A model generated the notes under the pieces. The model saw only the letters and a program-made list of their open reading frames with translations, ran no database searches and was not told the origin of the DNA. This document shows, piece after piece, positions 17,860-25,900 of a stretch of 64,000 bases of DNA (its first letter is position 1; each line of letters opens with the position of its first letter). The position numbers and the translations under genes were made by a program. This stretch comes from Telluria aromaticivorans (GTDB taxonomy: Bacteria; Pseudomonadota; Gammaproteobacteria; Burkholderiales; Burkholderiaceae_D): the NCBI RefSeq assembly GCF_013003915.1, contig NZ_JABAIV010000004.1, positions 186,001-250,000 on the forward strand, written 5' to 3'.

Positions 17860-18459
17860 ATGTTGAAGATCATCGGCAAAGACAGCTCGATCAACGTGCG
17901 CAAGGTATTGTGGACCTGCGCGGAACTCGGCTTGCCCTTCGAGCGCGAAGACTGGCAGGCCGGCCATGCGGCGCTCAATCCGAACGCGCTGGTGCCGGTG
18001 CTGGTCGATGATGGTGTCGTGCTGTGGGAATCGAACACGATCTGCCGCTACCTGTGCACCCAATATGGGGACGGCGCCCTGCTGCCAAACGATGCCAAGA
18101 GCCGCGCCCGCGTTGAGCAGTGGATGGACTGGCAGGCGACCGACCTGAATACGGCCTGGCGCTACGCCTTCATGGCGCTGGTACGCAACAGCCCTGCTTA
18201 CCAAGAGCCAGCGCAAATCGCGGCCAGCATCGCGGCGTGGAACCGCCACCTTGGCATCCTCGACGATCAGCTGGGTGCGACCGGCGTCTATGCGCTTGGG
18301 GGCAGCTTCACCCTGGCCGACGTGGTGCTCGGGCTGTCGGTGAACCGCTGGATGATGACGCCGATCGACAAGCCGGGTTACCGTTACGTGGCCGCCTATT
18401 ACGACCGCCTGGCCGAACGCCCTGGCTTTCGCGAATACGGGCGAAACGGCGTCGCGTAG
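17860..18459 (+). CDS. Glutathione S-transferase family protein
   Basis: A 199-residue cytosolic protein with an N-terminal thioredoxin-like domain (MLKIIGKDSSINVRKVLW, the cis-proline motif LVPVL at about 45-49, and the glutathione gamma-glutamyl-binding ESNTICRYL at about 61) and an all-helical C-terminal domain. Ser10 or Ser/Asn residues in the first loop may activate the thiol; the reaction is unknown. It is only 13 bp from the kinase gene, so it may belong to the exporter operon. Its TAG stop (18457-18459) lies inside the first bases of a REPIN-like repeat. Confidence 0.88.
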   Translation: MLKIIGKDSSINVRKVLWTCAELGLPFEREDWQAGHAALNPNALVPVLVDDGVVLWESNTICRYLCTQYGDGALLPNDAKSRARVEQWMDWQATDLNTAWRYAFMALVRNSPAYQEPAQIAASIAAWNRHLGILDDQLGATGVYALGGSFTLADVVLGLSVNRWMMTPIDKPGYRYVAAYYDRLAERPGFREYGRNGVA

Positions 18460-18560
18460 GGTGGTCGGCTTGCCGACCGCGCGTTCAACAGGATTCTGGT
18501 CAGCCGCGCGTCAAATCATGCCGGATTCGAACGCGCGGTCGGCGAAGCCGACCACCCTAC
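18456..18560. repeat. REPIN-like palindromic repeat, copy 4 (GGTCGGC variant)
   Basis: Starts GTAGGGTGGTCGGC and ends GCCGACCACCCTAC with the CGCGTTCAA-type core. Where other copies have GGGC/GCCC, both arms of both hairpins here read GGTC/GACC, a compensated change that keeps pairing. It supplies the stop codon of the upstream gene and ends 17 bp before the next start codon. Confidence 0.87.
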
Positions 18561-18577
18561 GGTATCATCCCATCGCC

Positions 18578-19354
18578 ATGCCACCTTCTTACGCCCGCAT
18601 CGATCCCCGCTTCGCCCAGCCGGGCCACCCGCCCGCCACCATCGACGAGTTCGACGGCGTGCGCTTCCTGCATCTCGGCACCTCGTGGGTGCAGGGCGCC
18701 ATGCGGCTGGCCAAACCGGATGCGATTGAGCTCGAATACATCCAGCTGATGATGATGTGGACGCTGTTCAAGGACGCGCCCCGGCAAATCGTGCAGCTGG
18801 GCCTGGGCAGCGCCGCGCTGACCAAGTTCTGCTACACGCGCTTTCCCGATGCGCGCGTGACTGCGGCCGAGCTCAATCCAAACGTGATCGCGATCTGCCG
18901 CGCCCTGTTCGGGCTGCCCGCCAACGACGCACGCCTGGACGTACGCGAGACGAATGCCCTCGATTTCGTGCTCGACCCGGCCAACCACGGCCGCGCCGAC
19001 GTGCTGCAGGTGGATTTATATGACCAGGAAGCGCGTGGGCCGGTGCTCGACTCGCTCGAGTTCTACCAGGGCTGCCATGACTGTTTAACGGGCGACGGCA
19101 TCATGACCGCCAATGTCTTCGGTGACGTCCACCGCTACGACACCAACCTGGCCACCATGCAGCAGGTGTTCGACGCGGTGGTCTGGCTGCCCGAGGTGCA
19201 CGACGCGAACATCGTCGTCCTTGCCTTCAAGAACGCGCCCCAGCTCGACTTCTCGCTGCTGTACGAGCGCGCCGCCGAACTGAAACGGCGCCTCAACCTG
19301 CCGGCGCGGAACTGGGTCGACGGCCTGAAGGAATGGATGCACGACCACGCCTGA
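18578..19354 (+). CDS. Spermidine-synthase-like methyltransferase-fold protein
   Basis: A 258-residue Rossmann-fold protein of the SpeE type: QLMMMWTLFKD, the nucleotide-binding loop QLGLGSAALTKFCY near residue 70, the acidic AAELNPNVI that would hold the ribose or methylthioadenosine, and DVLQVDLYDQEARGP in the position of the catalytic Asp region. The strict polyamine-synthase motifs are only partly matched, so the product may not be spermidine. The open frame extends upstream to 18461, but that extension is translated repeat DNA; the ATG at 18578 gives the natural N-terminus MPPSYARIDPRFAQ. Confidence 0.8.
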   Translation: MPPSYARIDPRFAQPGHPPATIDEFDGVRFLHLGTSWVQGAMRLAKPDAIELEYIQLMMMWTLFKDAPRQIVQLGLGSAALTKFCYTRFPDARVTAAELNPNVIAICRALFGLPANDARLDVRETNALDFVLDPANHGRADVLQVDLYDQEARGPVLDSLEFYQGCHDCLTGDGIMTANVFGDVHRYDTNLATMQQVFDAVVWLPEVHDANIVVLAFKNAPQLDFSLLYERAAELKRRLNLPARNWVDGLKEWMHDHA

Positions 19355-19381
19355 GGCGCGGCCGGCATACCCGGTTCGATT

Positions 19382-20617
19382 TCAGTGCGCGCCCAGTGCC
19401 TGGTCTGCCTTGGCCAGGTTGGCGCGGTAGCCCGCCACCACCTTGTCACCCTTGCCCAGTGCTTCAGCCAGCGCAATCGCCTTCATGAACTGGGCCTTGG
19501 CTTTGGCCGGGTGTCCCGTTGCCAGCAGCACTTCGCCATAGCTGTCCTGCACGTTGTCGGACAGGCTGTACTTGCCGGCGTTCGCCTTCATCAGGCGCGC
19601 GGCGAGCAGCGGCTGCTTGCGCGGCCCGAGCAGTTCGTAGCCGAGGCGATTCGCATCAAGCTCGCCGAAACCGCTCGTCTCCAGCGCCTTTGCCATCTCC
19701 GCATCGGAACCGCCCTGCTCCAGGCGGCGCATCAGTTCCGCCCTCGCTGCCTCGCGCACGCGCTTGACGCGGGCACTTTCGGCCGCTGCGATCACGCCTT
19801 CGACTGCGCTGACCACGAGCTGCGGCTGCTCCTGGTGGATGTTATGCCCGCTCTCGGCCGTCACGATGTGGCTGCCGTTGCTGAAACTGCGGAAGAAGCG
19901 CTCGTGCAGGCCGCGCCACACCTGCACCGCGGCCGGGGTCTCGAGGAAAAGCTGCGGCTGCTCGCGCTTCTGCACCGAGGTCAGCACCGCCACCGGCACG
20001 TCCGGCAGCGCGCCGGCGAAGGGCAGCTTGCCGCTATCGAGCACCGCCTGCACGCTGCGCAGCTCGGCGTGGAGTTTCGGCGGCATGAATTGCTCGGTCA
20101 GTTTCGTGTCCTTGTCGACGCCCGCAGCATCGAGCTTGCGCAGTTCGACATTGAAGGCTTCGTCGCTCGGGTCGACGAAGACCATGCCGGCCACCTGCTC
20201 CGGATGGCGCGTGGCGAAGCTGCGGACCAGGAAGCCGCCATACGAATGCCCGACCAGCACGAAGGGTGGCTTCAGGCCGGCCGTGGCGATCAGCTGTTCG
20301 AGTTCGTTGGTGCGCGCTGCGATAGTCGGCGGGTCAAGGCGCGGGTCGGACTTGCCATGGCCGGCGCGCGAATAGGCCATCACCCTGGCCGACTTGGCCA
20401 GGGCCGGGGCGACGTTGCGCCACACACCCAGGTCACGCCCGAAGCCCGATTCCAGGATCACCGTGTAGTTGCCCGCACCGAAGGTGGCCACCTGCACCTG
20501 GTAATCACCGACCTTGAGCGTGTCGGGTGCGGGCGATGCCGCCTGGAGCGTGCCGGACAGCGCAAGCGCCAGCAGGGCGGTGGCGATGCGGCCACGGAGG
20601 GGAAGTTGGTGGTTCAT
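19382..20617 (-). CDS. Secreted alpha/beta hydrolase with C-terminal TPR-like tail
   Basis: A signal peptide (residues 1 to about 26, ending SGTLQAA) precedes an alpha/beta-hydrolase domain with the nucleophile elbow VGHSYGG, an oxyanion-region VILESGFGRDLGVW, and ESGHNIHQEQP carrying the catalytic histidine. Residues about 300-411 look helical and repeat-like (YGEVLLATGHPAKAKAQFMK), resembling a TPR pair. The 411-residue length is longer than a plain hydrolase because of this tail. The substrate is unknown. It is transcribed towards the spermidine-synthase-like gene. Confidence 0.85.
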   Translation of the reverse strand: MNHQLPLRGRIATALLALALSGTLQAASPAPDTLKVGDYQVQVATFGAGNYTVILESGFGRDLGVWRNVAPALAKSARVMAYSRAGHGKSDPRLDPPTIAARTNELEQLIATAGLKPPFVLVGHSYGGFLVRSFATRHPEQVAGMVFVDPSDEAFNVELRKLDAAGVDKDTKLTEQFMPPKLHAELRSVQAVLDSGKLPFAGALPDVPVAVLTSVQKREQPQLFLETPAAVQVWRGLHERFFRSFSNGSHIVTAESGHNIHQEQPQLVVSAVEGVIAAAESARVKRVREAARAELMRRLEQGGSDAEMAKALETSGFGELDANRLGYELLGPRKQPLLAARLMKANAGKYSLSDNVQDSYGEVLLATGHPAKAKAQFMKAIALAEALGKGDKVVAGYRANLAKADQALGAH

Positions 20618-20742
20618 GGGCGGCTCCTGGAAGTAGTTGTTATTCCAGTCACATAAAGAGAGAATGGCTGGTGGCCATCATTCTACGAAAGACCATGGCG
20701 GCATCGGAACTGTAAGAACTGACAGCAGGCGGATGGAGGGAC

Positions 20743-21471
20743 ATGAAGGACGAACGGGTGGGAGGGCAAGCGATGGGCTGGCGCGAGGACTGCCTCGCAG
20801 GCATGGCGCAGGCGCCGGACGCGGCCAGCCTGCACGCCATCGTCGCCGGCGCCGCGCGCGATCTCGGCTTCGATTACTGCGCCTATGGGCTGCGCATGCC
20901 GCTGCCGCTGTCGGCTCCGCGTACCGTCATGGTCAACAACTATCCAACTGCCTGGCAGGCGCGCTACGCGGACGAAGGCTACCTGGCGGCCGATCCCACC
21001 GTGGCCCATGGCGCCACCTCGCTGCTGCCGGTGCTGTGGAGCGAAGCGCTGTTCGCACCGGCGCGGCCGCTGTGGGAAGACGCGCGTGGCCACCACCTGC
21101 GGGTGGGCTGGGCCCAGTCCTCGCGCACCGCCGACGGCGCCACGGGCATGCTGACCCTGGCGCGCTCGGACGACGACATCCTGGATACCGAGTTACGCCA
21201 TAGCGAAGGCAGCATGTCGTGGCTGGCCCATGCCACCCACGAGGCGATGGTGCGGCTGCACCGGCCGGCGGCGCCGCCGGTGGTCTTGACCGCGCGCGAA
21301 GCCGAAGTGCTGCGCTGGATGGCCGACGGGAAGACCTCCAGCGAGGCGGCGCAGATCCTCGGCCTGTCCGAGCGCACCGTCAACTTCCACGTCAGTAATG
21401 CGATGGCCAAGCTGGGCGCGGCGAACAAGACCGCCGGCGTCGTGAAAGCGGCGCTGCTCGGCTTGCTCTAG
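20743..21471 (+). CDS. LuxR-family quorum-sensing-type regulator (solo)
   Basis: The 242-residue cytosolic regulator has an N-terminal autoinducer-binding-like domain (about 20-165) with FDYCAYGLRM, NNYPTAWQARYADEGYL, ADPTV and VLW in the positions of the conserved LuxR pocket residues. A C-terminal LuxR helix-turn-helix follows (LTAREAEVLRWMADGKTSSE ... SERTVNFHVSNAMAKLGA). GGAGGG six bases before the ATG at 20743 supports the start. No luxI-type synthase is present in the window, so it may respond to signals made elsewhere in the genome or by neighbours. The TonB-dependent receptor gene 289 bp downstream is a possible target. Confidence 0.9.
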   Translation: MKDERVGGQAMGWREDCLAGMAQAPDAASLHAIVAGAARDLGFDYCAYGLRMPLPLSAPRTVMVNNYPTAWQARYADEGYLAADPTVAHGATSLLPVLWSEALFAPARPLWEDARGHHLRVGWAQSSRTADGATGMLTLARSDDDILDTELRHSEGSMSWLAHATHEAMVRLHRPAAPPVVLTAREAEVLRWMADGKTSSEAAQILGLSERTVNFHVSNAMAKLGAANKTAGVVKAALLGLL

Positions 21472-21759
21472 GCGCTCCGCCTCGCCAGCTGTTCCCCAGC
21501 TCCCGGCAGCAGCCCCTTCACTTTGCGGAAGTCGAGCTGTACGCGTGCGCCACCTTGGTGCAGCGCCGCACATCCTTCTAGCACACCCGCCCCGCCCGAT
21601 CCATTCGTTCTCCATAAATCAGGTAAATCGCCAAAAGTGTTGCGTATTGCACAGCTGACACTTGTACTTACAGAAATATTTGTAGAGAATCAAGAAGCAG
21701 CAGTTATAGGAGACATGGTTTTCGTGATGGCGTGATTTAACTCTACAAAAGGGAACAAG
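21472..21759 (+). other. Leader region of TonB-dependent receptor
   Basis: This 288-bp gap is AT-rich in its right half, unlike its surroundings, and should contain the promoter of the receptor gene; I could not choose one -35/-10 pair. A six-codon reading frame (MVFVMA, stop at 21733-21735) with a TAGGAGAC ribosome-binding site lies 24 bp before the receptor ATG and could be a leader peptide. Confidence 0.4.
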
Positions 21760-24192
21760 ATGGTGAATCAACCGAAGAAACGGGTATTGCTGGCAACCGC
21801 GCTGGTTTCGGCGATGGCATCGGCGTTCGCACAGGAAGCGGCGACCACGGTCGAAAAGGACATATCCACGGTGGTCGTGCTGGGTTCGCGTACCCAGGCC
21901 AAGACCGCACTGGACACCGCGGTGCCGGTAGGCCTGATCAGCGCGAAAGACCTGCAATCGGCAGGCTCGCTCGAACTCGGCAAGGTGCTGCAGGACCTCG
22001 ACCCGTCGTTCAACTTCACGACTACTTTCATCAGCGACGGCACCGACATCATCCGCCCGGCAACGCTGCGCGGCCTCGGGCCTGACCAGCTGCTGGTGCT
22101 CGTGAACGGCAAGCGCCGCCACCAGCAGGCCCTGGTCAACGTGCAGCAGACCATCGGCCGCGGTTCGGCCGGCACCGACATCAACGCGATTCCCCTGTCC
22201 GCCATCCAGTCGATCGAGGTGCTGCGCGACGGCGCCGCCGCCCAATACGGTTCGGACGCGATCGCCGGCGTGATCAACATCGTCCTCAAGAAGGGCGCCA
22301 CCGACACGCTGATCAGCGCCAGTGCCGGCACCACCAGCGAAGGCGACGGCGACACCTATACCGCCAGCGCCCACAAGGGCATGGCCCTCGGCCTTGATGG
22401 CGGCTACCTGAACCTGTCGCTCGAAGGCCGCCGCCGCAACGAAACCAACCGCGCCGGCGTCGACTCGCTGCGCGTGAACCCGCCGCGCGTCACCCAGCGC
22501 ATCGGCGACTCGCTGGCCAAGGACGGCTACCTGTGGATGAACGCCGGACTGCCGGTCGGCGGCGGCGAGCTGTACGCCTTCGGCGGCGCCTCCAAGCGCA
22601 CCGGCGATTCGTCAGGCTTCTTCCGCTCGGCGGGCGACGCGCGCAACGTGCCCTCGATCTACCCGAACGGCTTCCTGCCGAACATCATCACCACCGTCAA
22701 GGATGCCTCGCTCGGCGTCGGCTACAAGCACGACCTGGCGAATGACTGGAGCGTGGACCTGAGCGTCAACCACGGCCGCAGCGAACTCGGTTTCCACGAG
22801 CGTAACTCGATCAACGTCAGCTATTTCTACGAGACCGGCAGCTCGCCGTTAGAGGCCGACACCGGCAAGCTGAAGTTCGACCAGACCACCCTGAACCTCG
22901 ACTTCAAGGGCTCGGTCGACTTCGCCGGCGGTCCGCTGTTCATCGGCACCGGCTTCGAATGGCGCCGGGATAACTACCAGATCGTCGCGGGCGATCCGGT
23001 GTCCTACCAGTACGGCCGCACCAACAACCCGGCCATCGTCATCCGCGACCAGACGGGCGGCATCGCCGCATCCGGCATCCAGGGCTTCCCGGGCTATACG
23101 CCGGGCACCGAAGTGGACGACGGCCGCCACAATACCGCCTACTACCTCGACCTCGAGCGCAAGTTCGGCGACTTCCTCTCGGCCGGCGCTGCAATCCGCC
23201 ACGAGCGCTATTCGGACTTCGGCAACACCACCATCGGCAAGCTGAGCCTGCGCTACGACCCGTCGCGCACCTTCGGCCTGCGCGCCAGCGGCTCGACCGG
23301 CTTCCGCGCGCCGGGCGTGCAGCAGAAGTTCTACAGCTCGGTGTCGACCAACCTGAACTCGGCCGGCGTGCTGACCGAGACGCTGACCGCGCGCGAGAAC
23401 AGCGCCGTGACCCGCGCCTTCGGCATCGCACCGCTGCAGGAAGAAACCTCGAAGAGCGCCAGCGTCGGCATGATCCTGCGACCGACCCCGAACTTCTCGG
23501 TGACGGCCGACTTGTATCGCACCAACATCGACGACCGCATCGTCTTCTCGAGCAATATCGCACCGGAGTCGGGCGCCTGCCTGACCGCAGCGGCCTGCCC
23601 GATCAAGGCGATCCTCGATCCGCTGCGCGTAGGCCAGGCGCAGTTCTTCACCAATGCGATCGATACCTCGACCACCGGCTTCGACCTGGTGGCGCAGCAC
23701 ACGACGCGCTGGACCGGCTCGACCCTGGTGCTGTCCGGCCAGCTCGGCTTCAACCGCACCGAGGTGAAGGACCGTAAATCGCAATCGGCGGTGCTGACCG
23801 GCACCCAGCTGTTCGACGACACGCAAGTCACGCTGATCGAGAAAGGCCAGCCGCGCCAGCACCACGTGGTGGCAGCCGACTACACGACCGGCCCGTGGAA
23901 CGCGACCGTGCGCGCCAACTACTTCGGCGAAGTCGAAGGCCAGGGCTTCACGCCGGGCTTCATCCAGACCTGGGAAGCGAAGTGGATCGTCGACCTGACC
24001 GCCCGCTACAACTTCAGCAAGAAGTTCAGCCTGTCGGCCGGTATCAACAACCTGTTCGACACCTACCCGACCAAGTGGGATCCGGTCAAGGCATCGCCGT
24101 TCCCGCAACTGGGCTTCACTTACTGCTGGGAGACCTGCCCGTTCGGGATCAATGGCCGGTCGATGTACGCGAAGGTGGACTACGCGTTCTGA
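21760..24192 (+). CDS. TonB-dependent outer-membrane receptor
   Basis: An 810-residue outer-membrane transporter for energy-dependent uptake. A signal peptide ending at about residue 24 (SAMASAFAQ) is followed by a TonB box-like stretch (STVVVLGSR), a plug domain at about 45-170 (IRPATLRGLGPDQLLVLVNG, VLRDGAAAQYGSDAIAGVIN) and a 22-strand-type barrel ending in the aromatic YAKVDYAF. It is closer to the large vitamin/sugar-uptake group than to a classic siderophore receptor, but the ligand cannot be told from the sequence. No FecIR-type sigma/anti-sigma pair or uptake ABC system adjoins it. A REPIN-like repeat lies 30 bp after the stop. Confidence 0.92.
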   Translation: MVNQPKKRVLLATALVSAMASAFAQEAATTVEKDISTVVVLGSRTQAKTALDTAVPVGLISAKDLQSAGSLELGKVLQDLDPSFNFTTTFISDGTDIIRPATLRGLGPDQLLVLVNGKRRHQQALVNVQQTIGRGSAGTDINAIPLSAIQSIEVLRDGAAAQYGSDAIAGVINIVLKKGATDTLISASAGTTSEGDGDTYTASAHKGMALGLDGGYLNLSLEGRRRNETNRAGVDSLRVNPPRVTQRIGDSLAKDGYLWMNAGLPVGGGELYAFGGASKRTGDSSGFFRSAGDARNVPSIYPNGFLPNIITTVKDASLGVGYKHDLANDWSVDLSVNHGRSELGFHERNSINVSYFYETGSSPLEADTGKLKFDQTTLNLDFKGSVDFAGGPLFIGTGFEWRRDNYQIVAGDPVSYQYGRTNNPAIVIRDQTGGIAASGIQGFPGYTPGTEVDDGRHNTAYYLDLERKFGDFLSAGAAIRHERYSDFGNTTIGKLSLRYDPSRTFGLRASGSTGFRAPGVQQKFYSSVSTNLNSAGVLTETLTARENSAVTRAFGIAPLQEETSKSASVGMILRPTPNFSVTADLYRTNIDDRIVFSSNIAPESGACLTAAACPIKAILDPLRVGQAQFFTNAIDTSTTGFDLVAQHTTRWTGSTLVLSGQLGFNRTEVKDRKSQSAVLTGTQLFDDTQVTLIEKGQPRQHHVVAADYTTGPWNATVRANYFGEVEGQGFTPGFIQTWEAKWIVDLTARYNFSKKFSLSAGINNLFDTYPTKWDPVKASPFPQLGFTYCWETCPFGINGRSMYAKVDYAF

Positions 24193-24222
24193 TGGGATGA
24201 TCCGGCCGATCAGCCGGACATC

Positions 24223-24330
24223 GTAGGGTGGGCAGGTCTTCCTGCCCACGCGTTCAACCAGTGATCGAGCAGCCCAAGCGGCCGATCCATCGTTAGCTAT
24301 CACCGCGTGGGCGGAATCCGCCCACCCTAC
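24223..24330. repeat. REPIN-like palindromic repeat, copy 5
   Basis: Begins GTAGGGTGGGCAGG and ends CCCACCCTAC. The left core is CGCGTTCAA, while the right half uses the alternative core TATCACCGCGTGGGC, the same core as the left half of copy 8. It lies between two convergent genes. Confidence 0.85.
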
Positions 24331-24361
24331 AAGTTCAAGATCGTTCGCAACGCCGTTGAAT

Positions 24362-25900
24362 CTAACGGCGCTCGCGCCACCACAGCAGCAGCAGCGCCAG
24401 CGCAAACACCAGCGCAAACGGCCAGGCCGGAAATGCGGGTGCAGTGCCCTCCAAGGCTTTATTGGGAGTCCGGGCCGCATAGCGCGCAGTAGCATCGCGC
24501 CGCTGCGCCGCCTGCCACTGCGGCCAGTCACCCGGCGCGTACACATATTCCGCGTGCGCGCCTGCCTTCGCATCCTTCACCTCCAGCCAGCCCGACTTCT
24601 CCGGCCAGACCGCCACGCAGGCCTCATCCGTACGCTGCGACCATGTCCTGGTCAACTTCAGCTCCGGGAACGCCACGTCGCCCTTGACGCCCCGTGCACA
24701 CAGTTCCATGCGCTGCCCCGGCAGCGGCAGTTCTTCCGGTTCCAGCCATTCGACTTCTTGCGGCCTCTCCACGCCGACCCGGTCGAGCACACCCTGCCAC
24801 CACAGCGCCAGCGCCTGCGGCTCCGCGATCGCGTGGCGATGCCAGTCGCTGGCGCCGAGCCAGGCGATGCGGCCCTTCTGCCAGTTGCGGGTCCAGACCA
24901 GGTTGTCCGAACCGGTCCATTCGCCTGCTTCGCGCGACGCAGGATTGAGCGGCGCCGCCAAGAGCTCGAGCGGCGCATCGATCTTCTTGCCCGCCGCCTG
25001 CGCCTGCAGCGGCAAGCCCACCGTGCGTGACCAGACGCCGGGATCGTTGGCGTTCGCGCCCAGTACCAGCAGCGGCAGGCCGCCGGCGACGCGTCCCAAC
25101 AATGCCGAACGCTCTCCGGCGCCGAGGCGCTCGAACCAGGCCGCATCGATCACCAGCAGGTTCGGCTCCTTCATCTCTTCGAGCGGGAATTCGGTACGGG
25201 TGATGGCGCGTCCCAGCACCACCTGCCAGTCGAGCAGCGCGCCGCTGCCGGCCAGCAGTTCGTTGAGCGTGCGCAGGTCGAAGGACGGCGCACCGAAGCG
25301 GCCTTGCACCTGCAGCATCGCCGGCGCATTGATCGTGAGCGGCACCGGACCTTCGGCGATGGTTATCCCGGCCGCGTCCAGCAGGCGTGCCTTGAGCACG
25401 ACGCGCTCGGCCAGCGGCGGCAGCCAGTTCACGGCCAGCTGGCCCGTACCGCGTGCTTCGCCGATCACCTGGCCATTTTCGGCCAGCAGCTGCAGGCGCG
25501 CATCCTTCTTGTCTTCACGCTGCACGCGCAGGGTAAACGTGCGGCCCAGCGCCAACTGGCGCGGATAAATCAGGCGCAGCGTGCCGCCTTCCGGGCGCTG
25601 CCATTCCAACGGCAGCGCCGGCAAATCGTTCCACTGCGCCGCGCGCAGGCCGTCGCCCTTGACGGCAAGCGCGCGCACGCCTTCCAGCGTCGGAGCCGGC
25701 GCCGCCGGGTCGAGCGTGAGCGTCCTGCCGGCGTCGCCCGGCAAGCGGATGCCGGCCGCGAACAGGCCGAGGGCGGCCGCCGCCACCAGCACCAGCAGCG
25801 TATCGATCCATTGGCGGCGCCACGCGTACAGGCCCGCGCTGGCAAGGCCCGCGGCGCCGACCAGCGCCAGCATCAGGTTCGTGCTCATCACGAAGTTCAT
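24362..25900 (-). CDS. Membrane-anchored protein of the MoxR/BatA cluster, unknown function
   Basis: The 512-residue protein has two helices at the N-terminus (about 8-25 and 30-50), a long periplasmic domain rich in beta structure, and a C-terminal helix (AWPFALVFALALLLLWWRERR region, about 490-508). A stretch at about 200-360 (LLVIDAAWFERLGAGERSAL, LPLLVLGANANDPG, IAWLGASDWH) resembles the glutamine-amidotransferase-like fold often seen in BatA-cluster proteins, without an evident catalytic Cys. The start overlaps the stop of the preceding DUF4175-like gene by four bases, and this is the last gene of the ten-gene operon. No precise family is recognised. Confidence 0.8.
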   Translation of the reverse strand: MNFVMSTNLMLALVGAAGLASAGLYAWRRQWIDTLLVLVAAAALGLFAAGIRLPGDAGRTLTLDPAAPAPTLEGVRALAVKGDGLRAAQWNDLPALPLEWQRPEGGTLRLIYPRQLALGRTFTLRVQREDKKDARLQLLAENGQVIGEARGTGQLAVNWLPPLAERVVLKARLLDAAGITIAEGPVPLTINAPAMLQVQGRFGAPSFDLRTLNELLAGSGALLDWQVVLGRAITRTEFPLEEMKEPNLLVIDAAWFERLGAGERSALLGRVAGGLPLLVLGANANDPGVWSRTVGLPLQAQAAGKKIDAPLELLAAPLNPASREAGEWTGSDNLVWTRNWQKGRIAWLGASDWHRHAIAEPQALALWWQGVLDRVGVERPQEVEWLEPEELPLPGQRMELCARGVKGDVAFPELKLTRTWSQRTDEACVAVWPEKSGWLEVKDAKAGAHAEYVYAPGDWPQWQAAQRRDATARYAARTPNKALEGTAPAFPAWPFALVFALALLLLWWRERR

